Shown here in pieces: positions 41,417 through 51,750 of a stretch of 64,000 nt of DNA. Both the position numbers and the translations under genes were made by a program. Under the pieces are notes generated by a model. It made no database searches. It had not been told where the DNA came from and saw only the letters and a program-made list of their open reading frames with translations. The first letter of the stretch is position 1. The number at the start of each line of letters is the position of its first letter. The stretch is from Liolophura sinensis (Eukaryota > Mollusca > Polyplacophora > Chitonida > Chitonidae): NCBI RefSeq assembly GCF_032854445.1, contig NC_088302.1, forward strand, positions 9,667,338 through 9,731,337. Reading direction: 5' to 3'.

Positions 41417-43180
41417 CAGTTGGTTTGATGATAAACCTCACTTCCCTCGTGTTAAACCTGCGCAGCCTATGTAAGAAGTATTCTTGTATATACGAGAAAT
41501 CAAGTTTATTTTAAGGCATAGAACATAGGCATGTAGGGGTATTTGTCGTGATATACTTATATGTCTAACGATGGTATCATATGCAATATTGTAATAATTT
41601 ACAGTTATGCGTTTAATATTAGACATCAGGTACGATCTAGGAGCCTTGTATTCGGAAAGAGCATACAGGAGGACACCCAGTTCCACCCCAGGTGGTAATG
41701 AGAGTGCTGAATAGTACAACTGAAACATTGGCACGAACTGGTAGAAGAAAACCCTGAATACGGCACCAAATACAACTCAATTGCCCTCTGCTTTGGTCTG
41801 TGTGTATTGTTTTAATCACTTTGGTGAGAGGCAAACTCGTTTAGTTGTTGCAGTATACAATGTATTTAATTCCACGTCCATCTAGTCTATTTCGAGTTGA
41901 GAAACCATTGTATTTGCACGGACATGTTGGACAGCAGTATTCTTTCGGACGTTTTCTGGCCTTCCAATATGTTCTCACGGAAGCCGACTAACCGTTGACC
42001 AGTCAGACCCTGGGTTCAAATCCAGCTCTCGTTCTTTTAGTTGAAGCCTTTTCGCTCAAAATGTAAGGAGGTATTGTATTCTTTTCTTTACTCTCCTAAG
42101 TTTCCTTTACCCATAAACTTCACCGCCATCTTGAACATGAAATATTCAAGACGTCGGTGTGAAACACACAAATAAATCGCATTCTTTGCGATTAGATGTA
42201 CATGTAATTTGTTATTTTGCCGCTCCAAATGATATTTTTTATTTATACCATTAGCAGGGTATGTAATAAACAGATATCATGGGCTTTTACGATCTATAGA
42301 AACTTTTTGTCTGTCGGATTGTGGCTTTGACGTTTTTCTTGTGTGGTACAGCTACTCTCTGGAAAATACAAAGAAGGGTAATCGTGTTGTCTTTCATGCT
42401 GAGAATTAAAGGCGACGCGTAGGAATTCTGGGTTGGGTTTTCTCTTACCTATCACGTTTACCTGTCACACTTTCTCGTCCCTCACCTATCCCCTCACGTG
42501 ACCCACTCACTTCTGACACACCGAAAACGACAACTGATATATAACCATTGTCCGTCGTCACAAAAGTCTATTGAGGACTGAAAGCCCTAAACAAATATCT
42601 GTCCAGTATCTCCGGTACAAGTGCAAGAAATCACTCGAGTGTTCAATTTTCACATGGAAATTCATGTCCGTATGAAACATTAATGTGGGCTGATCCCATA
42701 TGAATATAACCGTATAGGTCACGGCGACTACACTTTGCTCGCTGAACCTTAGTATGGTAGATTGTTAACCAATAAATCTTCAAATGCGTCGGACACCACG
42801 ATACAAATTTCTTTTTTATTATTACGTTCCGCCTAAAAATATACCGCTTAGGGCTTTATATCGCTTTGAGATTTATATTAGGTTTTTATTCAGTAATAGT
42901 CTATCTGTGTCATCACTGGCCATTTTCACAAATTTTGTGTTTTGACATTGCATTAATTGTGATGTAGCCTTCTTTATTGTTTGAAGCTGCTGTTTGCTAT
43001 TAATATTTCAGTCGCATAAAATTAATAGTTTTCACAGAAGTGTTTCCGATTTAACCATGGAATATCTGGTATCCATAGAAACATCAACAATGTCTTTACA
43101 GTGCAAAAGCTTCAACGAGCAGATTAAGTTAAAGGTGTGTGCTTAACATTTATACAGGCATAATTAGCTACTATCAACAG
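41417..43180. other. intergenic
   Basis: Contains the SINE-like element at 41940-42180. Otherwise no gene or repeat recognised. Confidence 0.5.
41940..42180 (+). mobile_element. diverged tRNA-derived SINE
   Basis: A B-box-like CTGGGTTCAAATCCAGCTC near 42011-42030 is followed by a body whose end (CACCGCCATCTTGAACATG, AAATATTCAAGACGTCGG, TGTGAAACACACAAATAAAT) parallels the AAAT-tailed family's GCCGTCGT, AAATATTCTTGA and GTAAAACACCAATCAAAT. It is probably a distant relative of that family. Confidence 0.55.
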
Positions 43181-43182
43181 AT

Positions 43183-44680
43183 GTATGCTTACCACCCAAG
43201 TATGATTATTTGGTAGTCTTGGCGTGAAAACGTGAGGGTACAGAATATGAATATGAACACGACGGTCTGAACATAACGGATTTGTGTATAAACATGACGC
43301 TCCTGATGTCTGAACATGGACTGTTTGGTGTATAAACACCACGATCTGACGCCTGAACAGAACGGTTTGATGTATGAACACGACGGTCTTACGTCCGAAC
43401 ATGACGGTTTGGTGTATGAACACGACGTCTGAACATAACGGTTTGTTATGTATGAACACGAAGGTCTGACATCTGAACATGACGGTTTGGTGTATAAACA
43501 TGAAGGTTTGGCGTCTAAACATGAGGTTTGGTGTATGAACACGACGGTCTGAACATAATCGTTTTGTGTATGAACACGACGGTCTGACGTCTGAGCATGG
43601 CGGTTTGGTGTATGGACACGAGGGTCTGAACATAACGGTTTTGTATACGAACACGACGATGTGACGTCTGAACCTGACGGCTTGGTATGAACACGACGAT
43701 GTGACGTCTGAACCTGACGGCTTGGTGTATGAACACGACGGTCTGACGTCAGAACATGACGGTTTGGTGCATGAACAGGTAGTCTGACATCTGAACATGA
43801 CGGTTTGATGTATGAATGCTTACCACCCAAGTATGATTATTTGGTAGTCTCGGCGTGAAAACGTGAGGGTACAGTATATGAATATGAACACGACGGTCAG
43901 AACATGACGGTTTGGTGTATTAACACGGACGGTCTGACGTCTGAACATGACCGTTTGGGTGTATAAACACGACGATCTGACGCCTGAACAGGACGGTTTG
44001 GTGTATGAACACGACGATCTAAACATGACGGTTTGGTGTATTAACACGACGGTTTGACGTCCGAACATGACGGTTTGGTGTATGAACACGACGGTCTGAA
44101 CATAAAGGGTTTAAGTATGAACACGGACGGCCTGACATCTGAACATAATGGTTTTATGTATAAACATGACGGTCTGACGTCTGAACATGACGTTTGGTGT
44201 TTGAACACGACGGTCTGAACATAATCGTTTTGTGTATGAACAAGACGGTCTGACGTCTTGAACATGACGGTTGGTGTATGACACGAGGGTCTGAACATAA
44301 CCGTTTTGTGTATGAACACGAACGGTCTGACGGCTTGGTGTATGAAACACGACGGTTCTGACATCAGAACAGGACGGTTTAGTACATGAACAGGGTAGTC
44401 TGAGATCTGAACAAGACGGCTTGGTGTATGAACACGACGGTCTGACATCTGAACACGAAGGTCTGAGGTCTGAACATGACGGCTTTGTGTTTGAACACGA
44501 CGGTCTGAACATGACGGTCTGACGTCAGAACATGACAGTTTGGTGCATGAACACGACGGTCTGAACATGACGGTCTGACGTCTGAACATGACGGTTTGGT
44601 GTATGAACACGACGGTCCTGACGTCTGAACATGACGGTTTAGTGCATGAACACGACAGTCTGACGTCTGAACGTGACCTG
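43183..44680. repeat. 42-bp minisatellite with a 631-bp higher-order duplication
   Basis: The repeat unit is about 42 bp: TGAACACGACGGTCTGACG, then TCTGAACATGACGG and TTTGGTGTA, with deletions and half-units throughout. A non-repeat leader (GCTTACCACCCAAGTATGAT, TTGGCGTGAAAACGTGAGGG) occurs at 43187 and again at 43818, so a block of leader plus repeats is duplicated 631 bp apart. As 42 is a multiple of 3, the minus strand has several overlapping open frames of 120-224 codons encoding repeats such as HQTVMFRRQTVVFI. I regard these as non-coding by-products. Confidence 0.93.
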
Positions 44681-45448
44681 TCTTACGTACTTCCATAACA
44701 ACGTGGCATCTTAAGTTTAAAGCTCGTATCCCATTACTAAAATAAAGCAAATATTATGAACGAGAAAGAATGAAACTTACGTAGCAAAGTTTTTATGTAT
44801 CTCTCATTTAATTCAACATCGTTTCATTAAATCTCCCCGCAAACAAAGTAGAGGTATAAATATATACACGTGAGGCAGACACTGAGCATATGTGAGGTGA
44901 ATATCCGTTCAGCAGTCTCTTCCACGCAATATTCCCTGACTGGAAATAGTGCAGATCAAACTGAATATATCACTATCATGTGACAGTAATTTGACATCCG
45001 GATGTCATGGTCACTTATAAGCGCAGACGTGTTCTCTATTGCATACAGAAGCTGTGATACGTTCAACCTTGTGCAAGGCAAATACTGTACAACTGTGCAG
45101 TGCAATTCAATGAGTAAGCCCAATATTATCATATATGCATTAAGATATGTTTTAACGTGTTGGCAATTAATGTAAATGAACAAAAAACAATGTTTATGCG
45201 CCTATCGATATGGAATACGTTAACCTGTTAAAAGGACGGACCCGCCATATTAATGTCCATTGTTACAACCCCTGTAGTGTTGACTTGCTCGTCTCAAATG
45301 TTCCGTGCTCCTCACACACATCATGACCTTTCCCTATCCTTACCTCATTACCCCATATCCGCTCGACAACTGAATGGGAAACGCGTAGGCAGGTGTAGCT
45401 CTAGTCGATTATTTGTTTAAACTCACTCATCTAGTGTGGTACTTTTAT

Positions 45449-45487
45449 ACAATTGTTAAGTACGACGTTAAACCCCAGGCACTCACC
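45449..45487 (+). repeat. tail of the Nin-like SINE
   Basis: ATTGTTAAGTACGACGTTAA followed by CCCCAGGCACTCAC matches the 3' end of the element at 22438-22800; the rest is absent. Confidence 0.65.
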
Positions 45488-45699
45488 AACTTTATACAAA
45501 ATCCTTTAGCACAAGGGTCTAATTTAACATAAATTGGTTGAAGTGAGGAAAAAAAATATGTACTGAAATTTTCTTTCAGGGGCTTCACTTTGCTAACTTT
45601 TAAAATTTTACATTTATATTCAATGAAGGCAGTTAATTATTTAACACTTCATTATATTAATAGTGAAATGTGTGATTTTGTTTACTGCTACATTATCAG

Positions 45700-45778
45700 C
45701 ACAATGCTGGTCGAGGTCATATAAGTAAAATATTCTTGAGTGCGGCTTAAAACAACAATTAAATAAATAAATAAAACC
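45700..45778 (+). repeat. AAAT-tailed SINE, 3' fragment
   Basis: ACAATGCTGGTCGAGGTCAT, then ATAAGTAAAATATTCTTGAG and TTAAAACAACAATTAAAT, ending in AAAT units. The 5' part is missing. Confidence 0.75.
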
Positions 45779-46172
45779 GGGTTAGTCACATCAGTGTGAT
45801 TATTACTTTTCATTGCAAAAACAGACTGAAATTTTCATTTATCAAGTTTTTATGCATATTTATTGTTGGTCACCTCAGAAGAATATTTTCATATATACTA
45901 CCGCCATAAGGTTTATGTGGGAGATAACCGAATTATTATAAACAGAAATAGATAGGAATAGCCTGTTTTATACTCATTACTCTAATATGACGTTAATAGC
46001 TTTGACACAGACTGAGTGCGAGAATGTGGGTGCATTACATTACAAATGTATCAAGCGTGTTAATCAGGTGCCTATATCTTGTATAATGTATTCGTCTTAG
46101 TCATCATACAATATTGCATAACATATTAAATAAAAACTTTAATTAAATTTTACTTTTCTTTTATTTTATCAG

Positions 46173-47052
46173 TTCTCTGTGACAAAAGAAAATCCTACTG
46201 CCTAGATGATATAAACAGCGACAAATTATTCAAAATGTCTACTCAGATTGAAACGTTTCGCATGCTGCAAGATGTTCAAGACGTACATAACTGGCTGTTT
46301 GACAGAAACAGGAGTCTAGGTGCTTGGAAATGATGACACCGGCAGAGTTAAGTCCATTATTGGCGGCGTTTTTCGCGGAAGCCAAGAAATCCGACGGCTC
46401 GGACTACGATGTGTGTGGAGCATTTAGTGCTTTTGCGAAACAGCATAGATACTTATCTCCAGAGGCGGCACTACAGCACTACACTTTCGGATCCTGCGTT
46501 TGAAGGCACACAGGCGGCACTTGAAGCACGTGGCGGCGGAAAGAGACCTGAAATAGATTTGAAACGACTTTCTGTTGAGGACGAAGAAGCGATGTGGGCG
46601 AAGAAGTATTTTGGTAATCATGACGGCGAGGCTCTGAACTGTACCCTGCTGTATTATTTTACAAAATTCTTTGATTTAAAAACTAAAAACGAGCACAAAG
46701 AGTTATGTTTTTGGAGATGTAGTTTTGCGGTCCGGAGAAGGCAACATCCGGTTTCTAGAATTTGATCCTCGCCTAAACACGTGGGACGAATGAGGAAGGT
46801 TCAAACCAGCGAGCTTCTGCGCTGACGCTCAAACTACAAGACACATTGAACCTAAACTGGTTTTTTCCAAGGTGGCCCGCCAGAAAGGGATCCCGTCCTA
46901 CTTTCGAGTCCCTCATTCAACACAGACCTTTCCGAACGCGCCCGGCCGCACTCGCCTATGTACTTACAACCTGTGCTGATTCAGTCTAGCTCAGCGCGGG
47001 AGTGGTTCGAGGAGAAACAGCTCAATACAAAATCCCTCAACCGTATTGTCAG
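46173..47052 (+). pseudogene. gene 2, 5' part: degraded Crypton-type tyrosine-recombinase domain (DUF3504/ZMYM-like)
   Basis: A pyrimidine-rich acceptor ends at 46172 (ttttatcag). The sequence then codes in pieces: a first piece ending LFDRNRSLGAWK (TGA at 46331); MTPAELSPLLAAFF with KKSDGSDYD (from 46333, shifted frame); NSIDTYLQRR and DPAFEGTQAALEARG; LSVEDEEAMWAKKYFG; FFDLKTKNEHKELCF (to 46711); GDVVLRSGEGNIRFLEF (shifted again, TGA near 46789); and PMYLQPV with REWFEEKQLNTKSLNRIV (from about 46870). The order matches the core-binding and catalytic parts of Crypton-derived domains in ZMYM2, QRICH1 and KIAA1958. The FDLKTKNEH segment has K where active recombinases have Arg, and the final His/Tyr part is missing, so no recombinase activity is expected. 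At least three or four frame changes break it. It may be a decayed fused domain, a decayed transposon beside the gene, or an exon set I have misread. Confidence 0.75.
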
Positions 47053-48253
47053 GTGTATATCTCGAGGCGGTAAAGTCAGTCACAAGCGAACGGAAGACTG
47101 TCAAAGTTCAGTGACAGAGGCCGAGCCGCCATTGGCAGACGAGGACGAGAACGAGGCTGCGCGAGAGCCTGAAATAGTTACGGTTGAGGACGGAGGACAG
47201 GTTTCGGCTCACGAAGAACACGTTCACTCGGATGAGGTTAACGGTACTGAAAACGATTTTGGATACGACGACGAAGTAAATTCAATCATGAATTCGAACA
47301 CCGGGACCCTCGTTCCCGCTGATGGGAGAAGTACGGACCTACAAAACCTATCACCAGGCAGTAGACTGGAGTTTACAGGTAACTTCGGGCAGGACTCGCG
47401 GGACTACGGCAGAGGTAGAGACTACAGCTCGGCCAGAGCTCCGGCTCCGATCTACCCTTCAGCCTGCTGGATGTATTACGTGACGATCTGACCACGCTTC
47501 GCGCCCCAAGTGATTCAGGTAGAACCTTGTCACCTCTCCTTCATACACCCCACCCAATGGACACGGGACTCGGTACCCTGGGGCCGGGAATAGCCCCCAG
47601 ATCCTACGGCCAGGAGCCCTTTAACTCTCGTCTCAGCGGTCGATCGCGGTTACAGGGGCGACTTCAGGCTATCCGGAACGGCCCCCCGGAGCCTCGGTCA
47701 GCCCGAGACAGCTGGCGGTACCGCGGAGGGGCTGAGGACATTAGGACCTCTCGCGCCATGATGGCGTATCAGCCCCGCTCTGTACGCTGGTCCTCACAGG
47801 AGGACCTCTACAGCGACCCGTACGAGGGACGAATGAGTCCCCGACCCGCCTTAGGGTACGGGCGGGATGGACCGGATCGTTACTCCCCAGACTCAGTGAG
47901 CAGGAGGGATGATTACGTACACAATACCCAGAGGCGAATAGATGAGGCGATTGCCCGACGGGAGCGACCAAGTCGTCTCAGGCCGGATCGCATTGGTGGC
48001 AGACGCTACCAAACACAACCTATAGACTTTAACTACTCTTCTTACACGAGCCAGGATCGTTACGGGACGAACTCTGACATTTCCGCTCCGTCCACGATGT
48101 CTTATGCCAGACAGGCTCGCCAGAGGGCTGAAGAGAGAGAGGCAGTTGCCCTACAGCCGACCAAAAGTGTGTCCCCACCCCCAAACCGCCCGACCACATC
48201 TAACAACGAAGAGGGAGGAGAGACAGAGAATATGGAAACAGAGCAGCAGAAAG
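47053..48253 (+). CDS. gene 2, upstream exon: acidic then Arg/Ser/Tyr-rich disordered region
   Basis: The frame of the Crypton piece continues to a TGA at 47489-47491 with an acidic stretch (ADEDENEAAREPE and similar). A second frame, open from 47419, runs through SLLDVLRDDLTTLRAP into a Pro, Arg, Ser and Tyr-rich stretch and ends QQK at 48253, where AAAG|gtgagt is a strong phase-1 donor. The two frames differ by one base. The switch lies between 47419 and 47490, or is bypassed by a possible 410-bp intron (47053-47462), because GTCAG|gtgtat and acccttcag| are phase-2 compatible. The start of gene 2 is unresolved; ATG codons at 46235 and 47560 are candidates. The Arg/Ser/Tyr-rich composition is similar in kind to gene 1, without clear alignment. 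Confidence 0.7.
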
Positions 48254-50698
48254 GTGAGTGGATTTAACGTGTAACACTATGAAATTGTCAATGACCTTTT
48301 CATTTGAACTGAAAATATGTCAATTTGTAAGCAAATAACGATGACAAAAATATTAGATAATATCTAGTAATACATATAACTTGAGATTAAGATGGTCCGT
48401 CTATATCTTAATCCCAGATGTATCTAGATTTGGCTATTATGAGGGTACTCCAAGTACCGAAGGTTAAAATGCTTTTTCCAACCAGAATTTTATGATATAA
48501 ACACTGTGTGCTTTGTCTAAGAATTGGCAATTTAAACGTAGGTTGTTGTGTGCCAACATTTCATAACGTGACATTAACATGCAGTGTAATAAGAGCATAC
48601 TGTGACAGTGTTTTTAGCAATATATGAATTACAATCATTGTGCCCCAGGATATGACAATTGCCCAAGGGTTGACTTAGAAACCCTAACATTGTATGTCAT
48701 AAAACTCTGTCACTTTTGATATTAATATCAAGCGCTACATATGATACTACTGCAATATTTACACGAAAGGACGTGTTGTTACATTTTGGTCTCTTCAACC
48801 CTTCTCTGCCCCTCCCCTTAGATTAAGATAGTAATACTTGAACGCTATAAACATATATCTGCCATGCCTGAATTCTAAAGCAACATTGTGTGTGTTAAAG
48901 TTGAATATCCAGTTTACTCTCTGTGATAATGAACAAGGCCGTCTGTAATTTTAACAGTTATCTATTTTGTATGATTATAATTTCACTAGAACCGCGTGAC
49001 GTGCGTTTGGGATCTTTCACCTCTGGTCACCCCAGCAATACCCTTAACATTCCGGCCCAATGTGAGACCAATTTCAAATTATCAGCACCGTGACCTAAAT
49101 TGATCAAGTTTGATTATCGACTCGAATCAAAAATAGAATCTTCCGGAGATCTGAACTGTCGATGCTGCATTACTAATACAACAGGTTTAGTCACATCGGT
49201 TTGACATCCATGTGAAAATATGGTCACAAAGGCAGCTGTTGCTAATATAGCTGTTAAGGGACTTTCGTTTCGCTTGAGTAGTTCAGTTTATTTTTTGAAA
49301 CCAACAACTGAGACGTGTGTGTACAGCTGATCGAGCAAGATTTAGCTTGTCCTTGACTGGATTCATTAGGTGGAAATAGACCTGGGCCAAGAAAGTTTTA
49401 CTTGTATCTAGCCACTAAGTGCTTCTTGCACACTTTTTCATAGTTCAGTGACTCGATGGCATGAACGATTACAGCCAAGTACATAAGTGGCCGGAAGAAA
49501 AAACTATATGATGGCTATTAGCATACTAGTCTATAAGTCAAACAATGGCTAAATCAAATATTCAACAGGTCATGTTGAGTGTCATTTGTGCACTTTCAGA
49601 CGTGTGGATGTTTCGCTTTCCAAGAAATACTAAAATTACAAGGAAACCAGACCGACGTGCATATCTGGAAAACAATAAAAGAGCGTATTTGGTTTGGCCG
49701 CATGAAACAGTGTTCATCAAGTCATAATTTAGTTCAAAATAAAGTTGTTCTGAAGTTAGTGTTGTATTTGAAGCGTGTAAGCTTGAAACTTAAAAGATCT
49801 TGTATATGATATTGGCCTGTTGTATATAATGGTATATGCATACCCATGTTTGTAAGTCAACAGCATATAATTCCCTGGGCTAGGTTTTAAATATCACCCC
49901 TGTTCACTTGACTCCTGGGTACCCAGGCTACGTAAGTTACCTAGACGCTTATGAAATACACGCAGGACAGGTGAAAGCCAGTTTGAAACTTTTTTCAAGT
50001 GTATACTTGTGATGTTGCTTTGACGATTGTATGACTCATGCACTGGTCTCAGCCTGCAGTTATTCAAACCTTACAAAAACTCACGCATTTTTGCCTTATT
50101 TTCCGCATTTACGGCCTTAAACTGAGACGACTTCTGGGGCTAAGACTCTATATTAGGCTTTCTCGTCTCCTGCTCTATGTGCGTGTTACCAATGTTAACC
50201 TTTCACGTAGAGAGCCGAGACAAACCACTGCTAATTTAAACAAGCCCAGAACTGCAATGCATCCTCTCAAAATGTCAGAAGGGAGAGAATCCCGTAGGAG
50301 TGTCGTAGGTTTGTTTGACCTCCTGCTCAAGGGCTCTTTGTCACATCGCCACAGTTTTATTTGTTAATGACGGTCGAGAGCAAACTTCATCACTAGTGTA
50401 CAACTTTTACAAGAATATGTGTTTTCCAGCCATAAAACGATCTGAAACAGTAAAGTACAGACAAGATGATATTATTTGCAGTATACCTTGTTGGTATTGG
50501 TGTTCGGCGAGAGTAGATGTTTGTTTCATGTAAATTTAGATGTGAAAACGCAAATAATGAAGTGCATGTCAAAAAGCAAGAACTGTAAACATCATACAGT
50601 AGAGTAATTCAACCCATGTGGAATTCCAAAGACGCCATTGGTTTATTAAGGTGTTGTTATAATTCATTACATTTACCACTTCCTTGTTTCCCTTTCAG
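48254..50698 (+). other. gene 2 intron (phase 1, 2,445 bp)
   Basis: The donor AAAG|gtgagt and the acceptor tccttgtttccctttcag| join one base G with AA to give Glu and continue in the RING frame. The intron occupies the same place relative to the RING as in gene 1. No repeat or gene recognised inside; the 109-codon frame at 50038-50367 has no motif. Confidence 0.85.
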
Positions 50699-51750
50699 AA
50701 CAGAGAAAAGCAATCCGAGCCAAGATGATGGCGGGGCAGGTACCCCAGGCACCCAAGAGTCCCGCTGCCAAGAAGAAACTTATCCTGGACGAAACAAAAC
50801 TGGAAGAAATGTTCTTGAAGTGTCTGATCTGTGGAGATATTTTCAACAATACAGACCGATCACCAAAGTTACTACCATGCCATCACACGTTTTGTCTGGC
50901 TTGTCTTCTGGAAATGTTTCGGGTGGAGATTGAGCAGCGACAAGCCATGGTAAGCGTCTACCACAACCGCCTGCCCTCCGCCGTCAGAATTGGATGTCCA
51001 ACGTGCCGAGATTCCAGAATAATTTCCCAAGAAGAACTAAAGAAAATGCCGAACGATCGCACTGTCCTGTCTTTATTAGACCTTGTCTTTCATTCGGAAT
51101 CTTGTGTGGTGAATTATTGCTCCAGGCATCAAACACAGCCACTGAACTTCTTCTGTGAGACGTGCATTCAGCCCGTGTGCTGCGATTGTACCGTTCTGGA
51201 TCACATGCAATCTGACAACCACGTGGTCATGAATATAGAGGGCGCTCTACAAAAATACAAGCCACTGATCGAAGAGTGCTTATCGAAATTAGCAAGTCAC
51301 GCTTCAGAATTAATGGAGTCGAAAACAATCTTGGAAGGTGCTATCCATACTTTGGATACCAACCGTACAGAAGTTATTAATAAACTAAAGGAGACATTCC
51401 AGCAATTCCGCACAGCTGCTGATGATCGCGAAGAAGAACTCGCAGAAATATCACTTCGAGAAATTGGGCGAAAAAAGGATGACCTGACTAAGTGTCTGGA
51501 ATTGGTGCAGAAGCGACGAGAGCAGATTAAAACGACGAAAGATGTTCTTAAAAATGCACAAGATGACGAAAACGTGGAACAGGTATACACTACCCATAAA
51601 AAGCTGAAAGAAATCCTTGCAGACCAAGTGACAATCCCTGACAAGCTCCAAGGAGAGTTTTCAGCAACTCTTGACTTCGATGATACTGAACAGACAAATG
51701 TGATATTCAAGTTGTCTGAATTTGGAGAAGTTTTATTCGAACACTCGTAG
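50699..51750 (+). CDS. gene 2, last coding exon: RING finger, B-box and coiled coil
   Basis: The exon encodes about 350 residues, beginning EQRKAIRAKMMAG, and stops with TAG at 51748-51750. The RING starts at exon residues C42 and C45 (CLIC), continues with LPCHHTFCLAC and closes with CPTC. The B-box reads CSRHQTQPLNFFCETC, then CCDC, DH and H. A long charged coiled coil follows, with no SPRY or NHL domain. It aligns end to end with the gene 1 exon: shared EEMFL-C, SPKLLPCHHTFCL/TPKLLPCHHTFCL, EMFRVE, FCETC, VLDH, DDENVEQ/DEDVEQ and a similar C-terminus. This exon has no frame break although the upstream exon does. An internal ATG at 50725 could start a short stand-alone RING protein if the upstream exon is dead. 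Confidence 0.93.

Larger units (their letters stand above)
44681..46172. other. intergenic DNA upstream of gene 2
   Basis: Contains two SINE tails (45449-45487 and 45700-45778). No gene recognised. An upstream exon of gene 2, if one exists, could lie here or further left. Confidence 0.5.

Noticed and set aside
43124-44750. Overlapping minus-strand proteins of 120-224 residues
   Set aside because: They arise because the minisatellite unit is a multiple of three. Overlapping open frames, no start context and no splice sites argue against genes.
46958-47491. A separate intact gene of 177 residues
   Set aside because: Its beginning is the tail of the Crypton-like domain and its end is a frame break within the gene 2 exon, so it is part of that exon.
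50038-50367. An exon inside the gene 2 intron
   Set aside because: The predicted peptide has no recognisable motif and I saw no acceptor/donor pair keeping the phase-1 frame.
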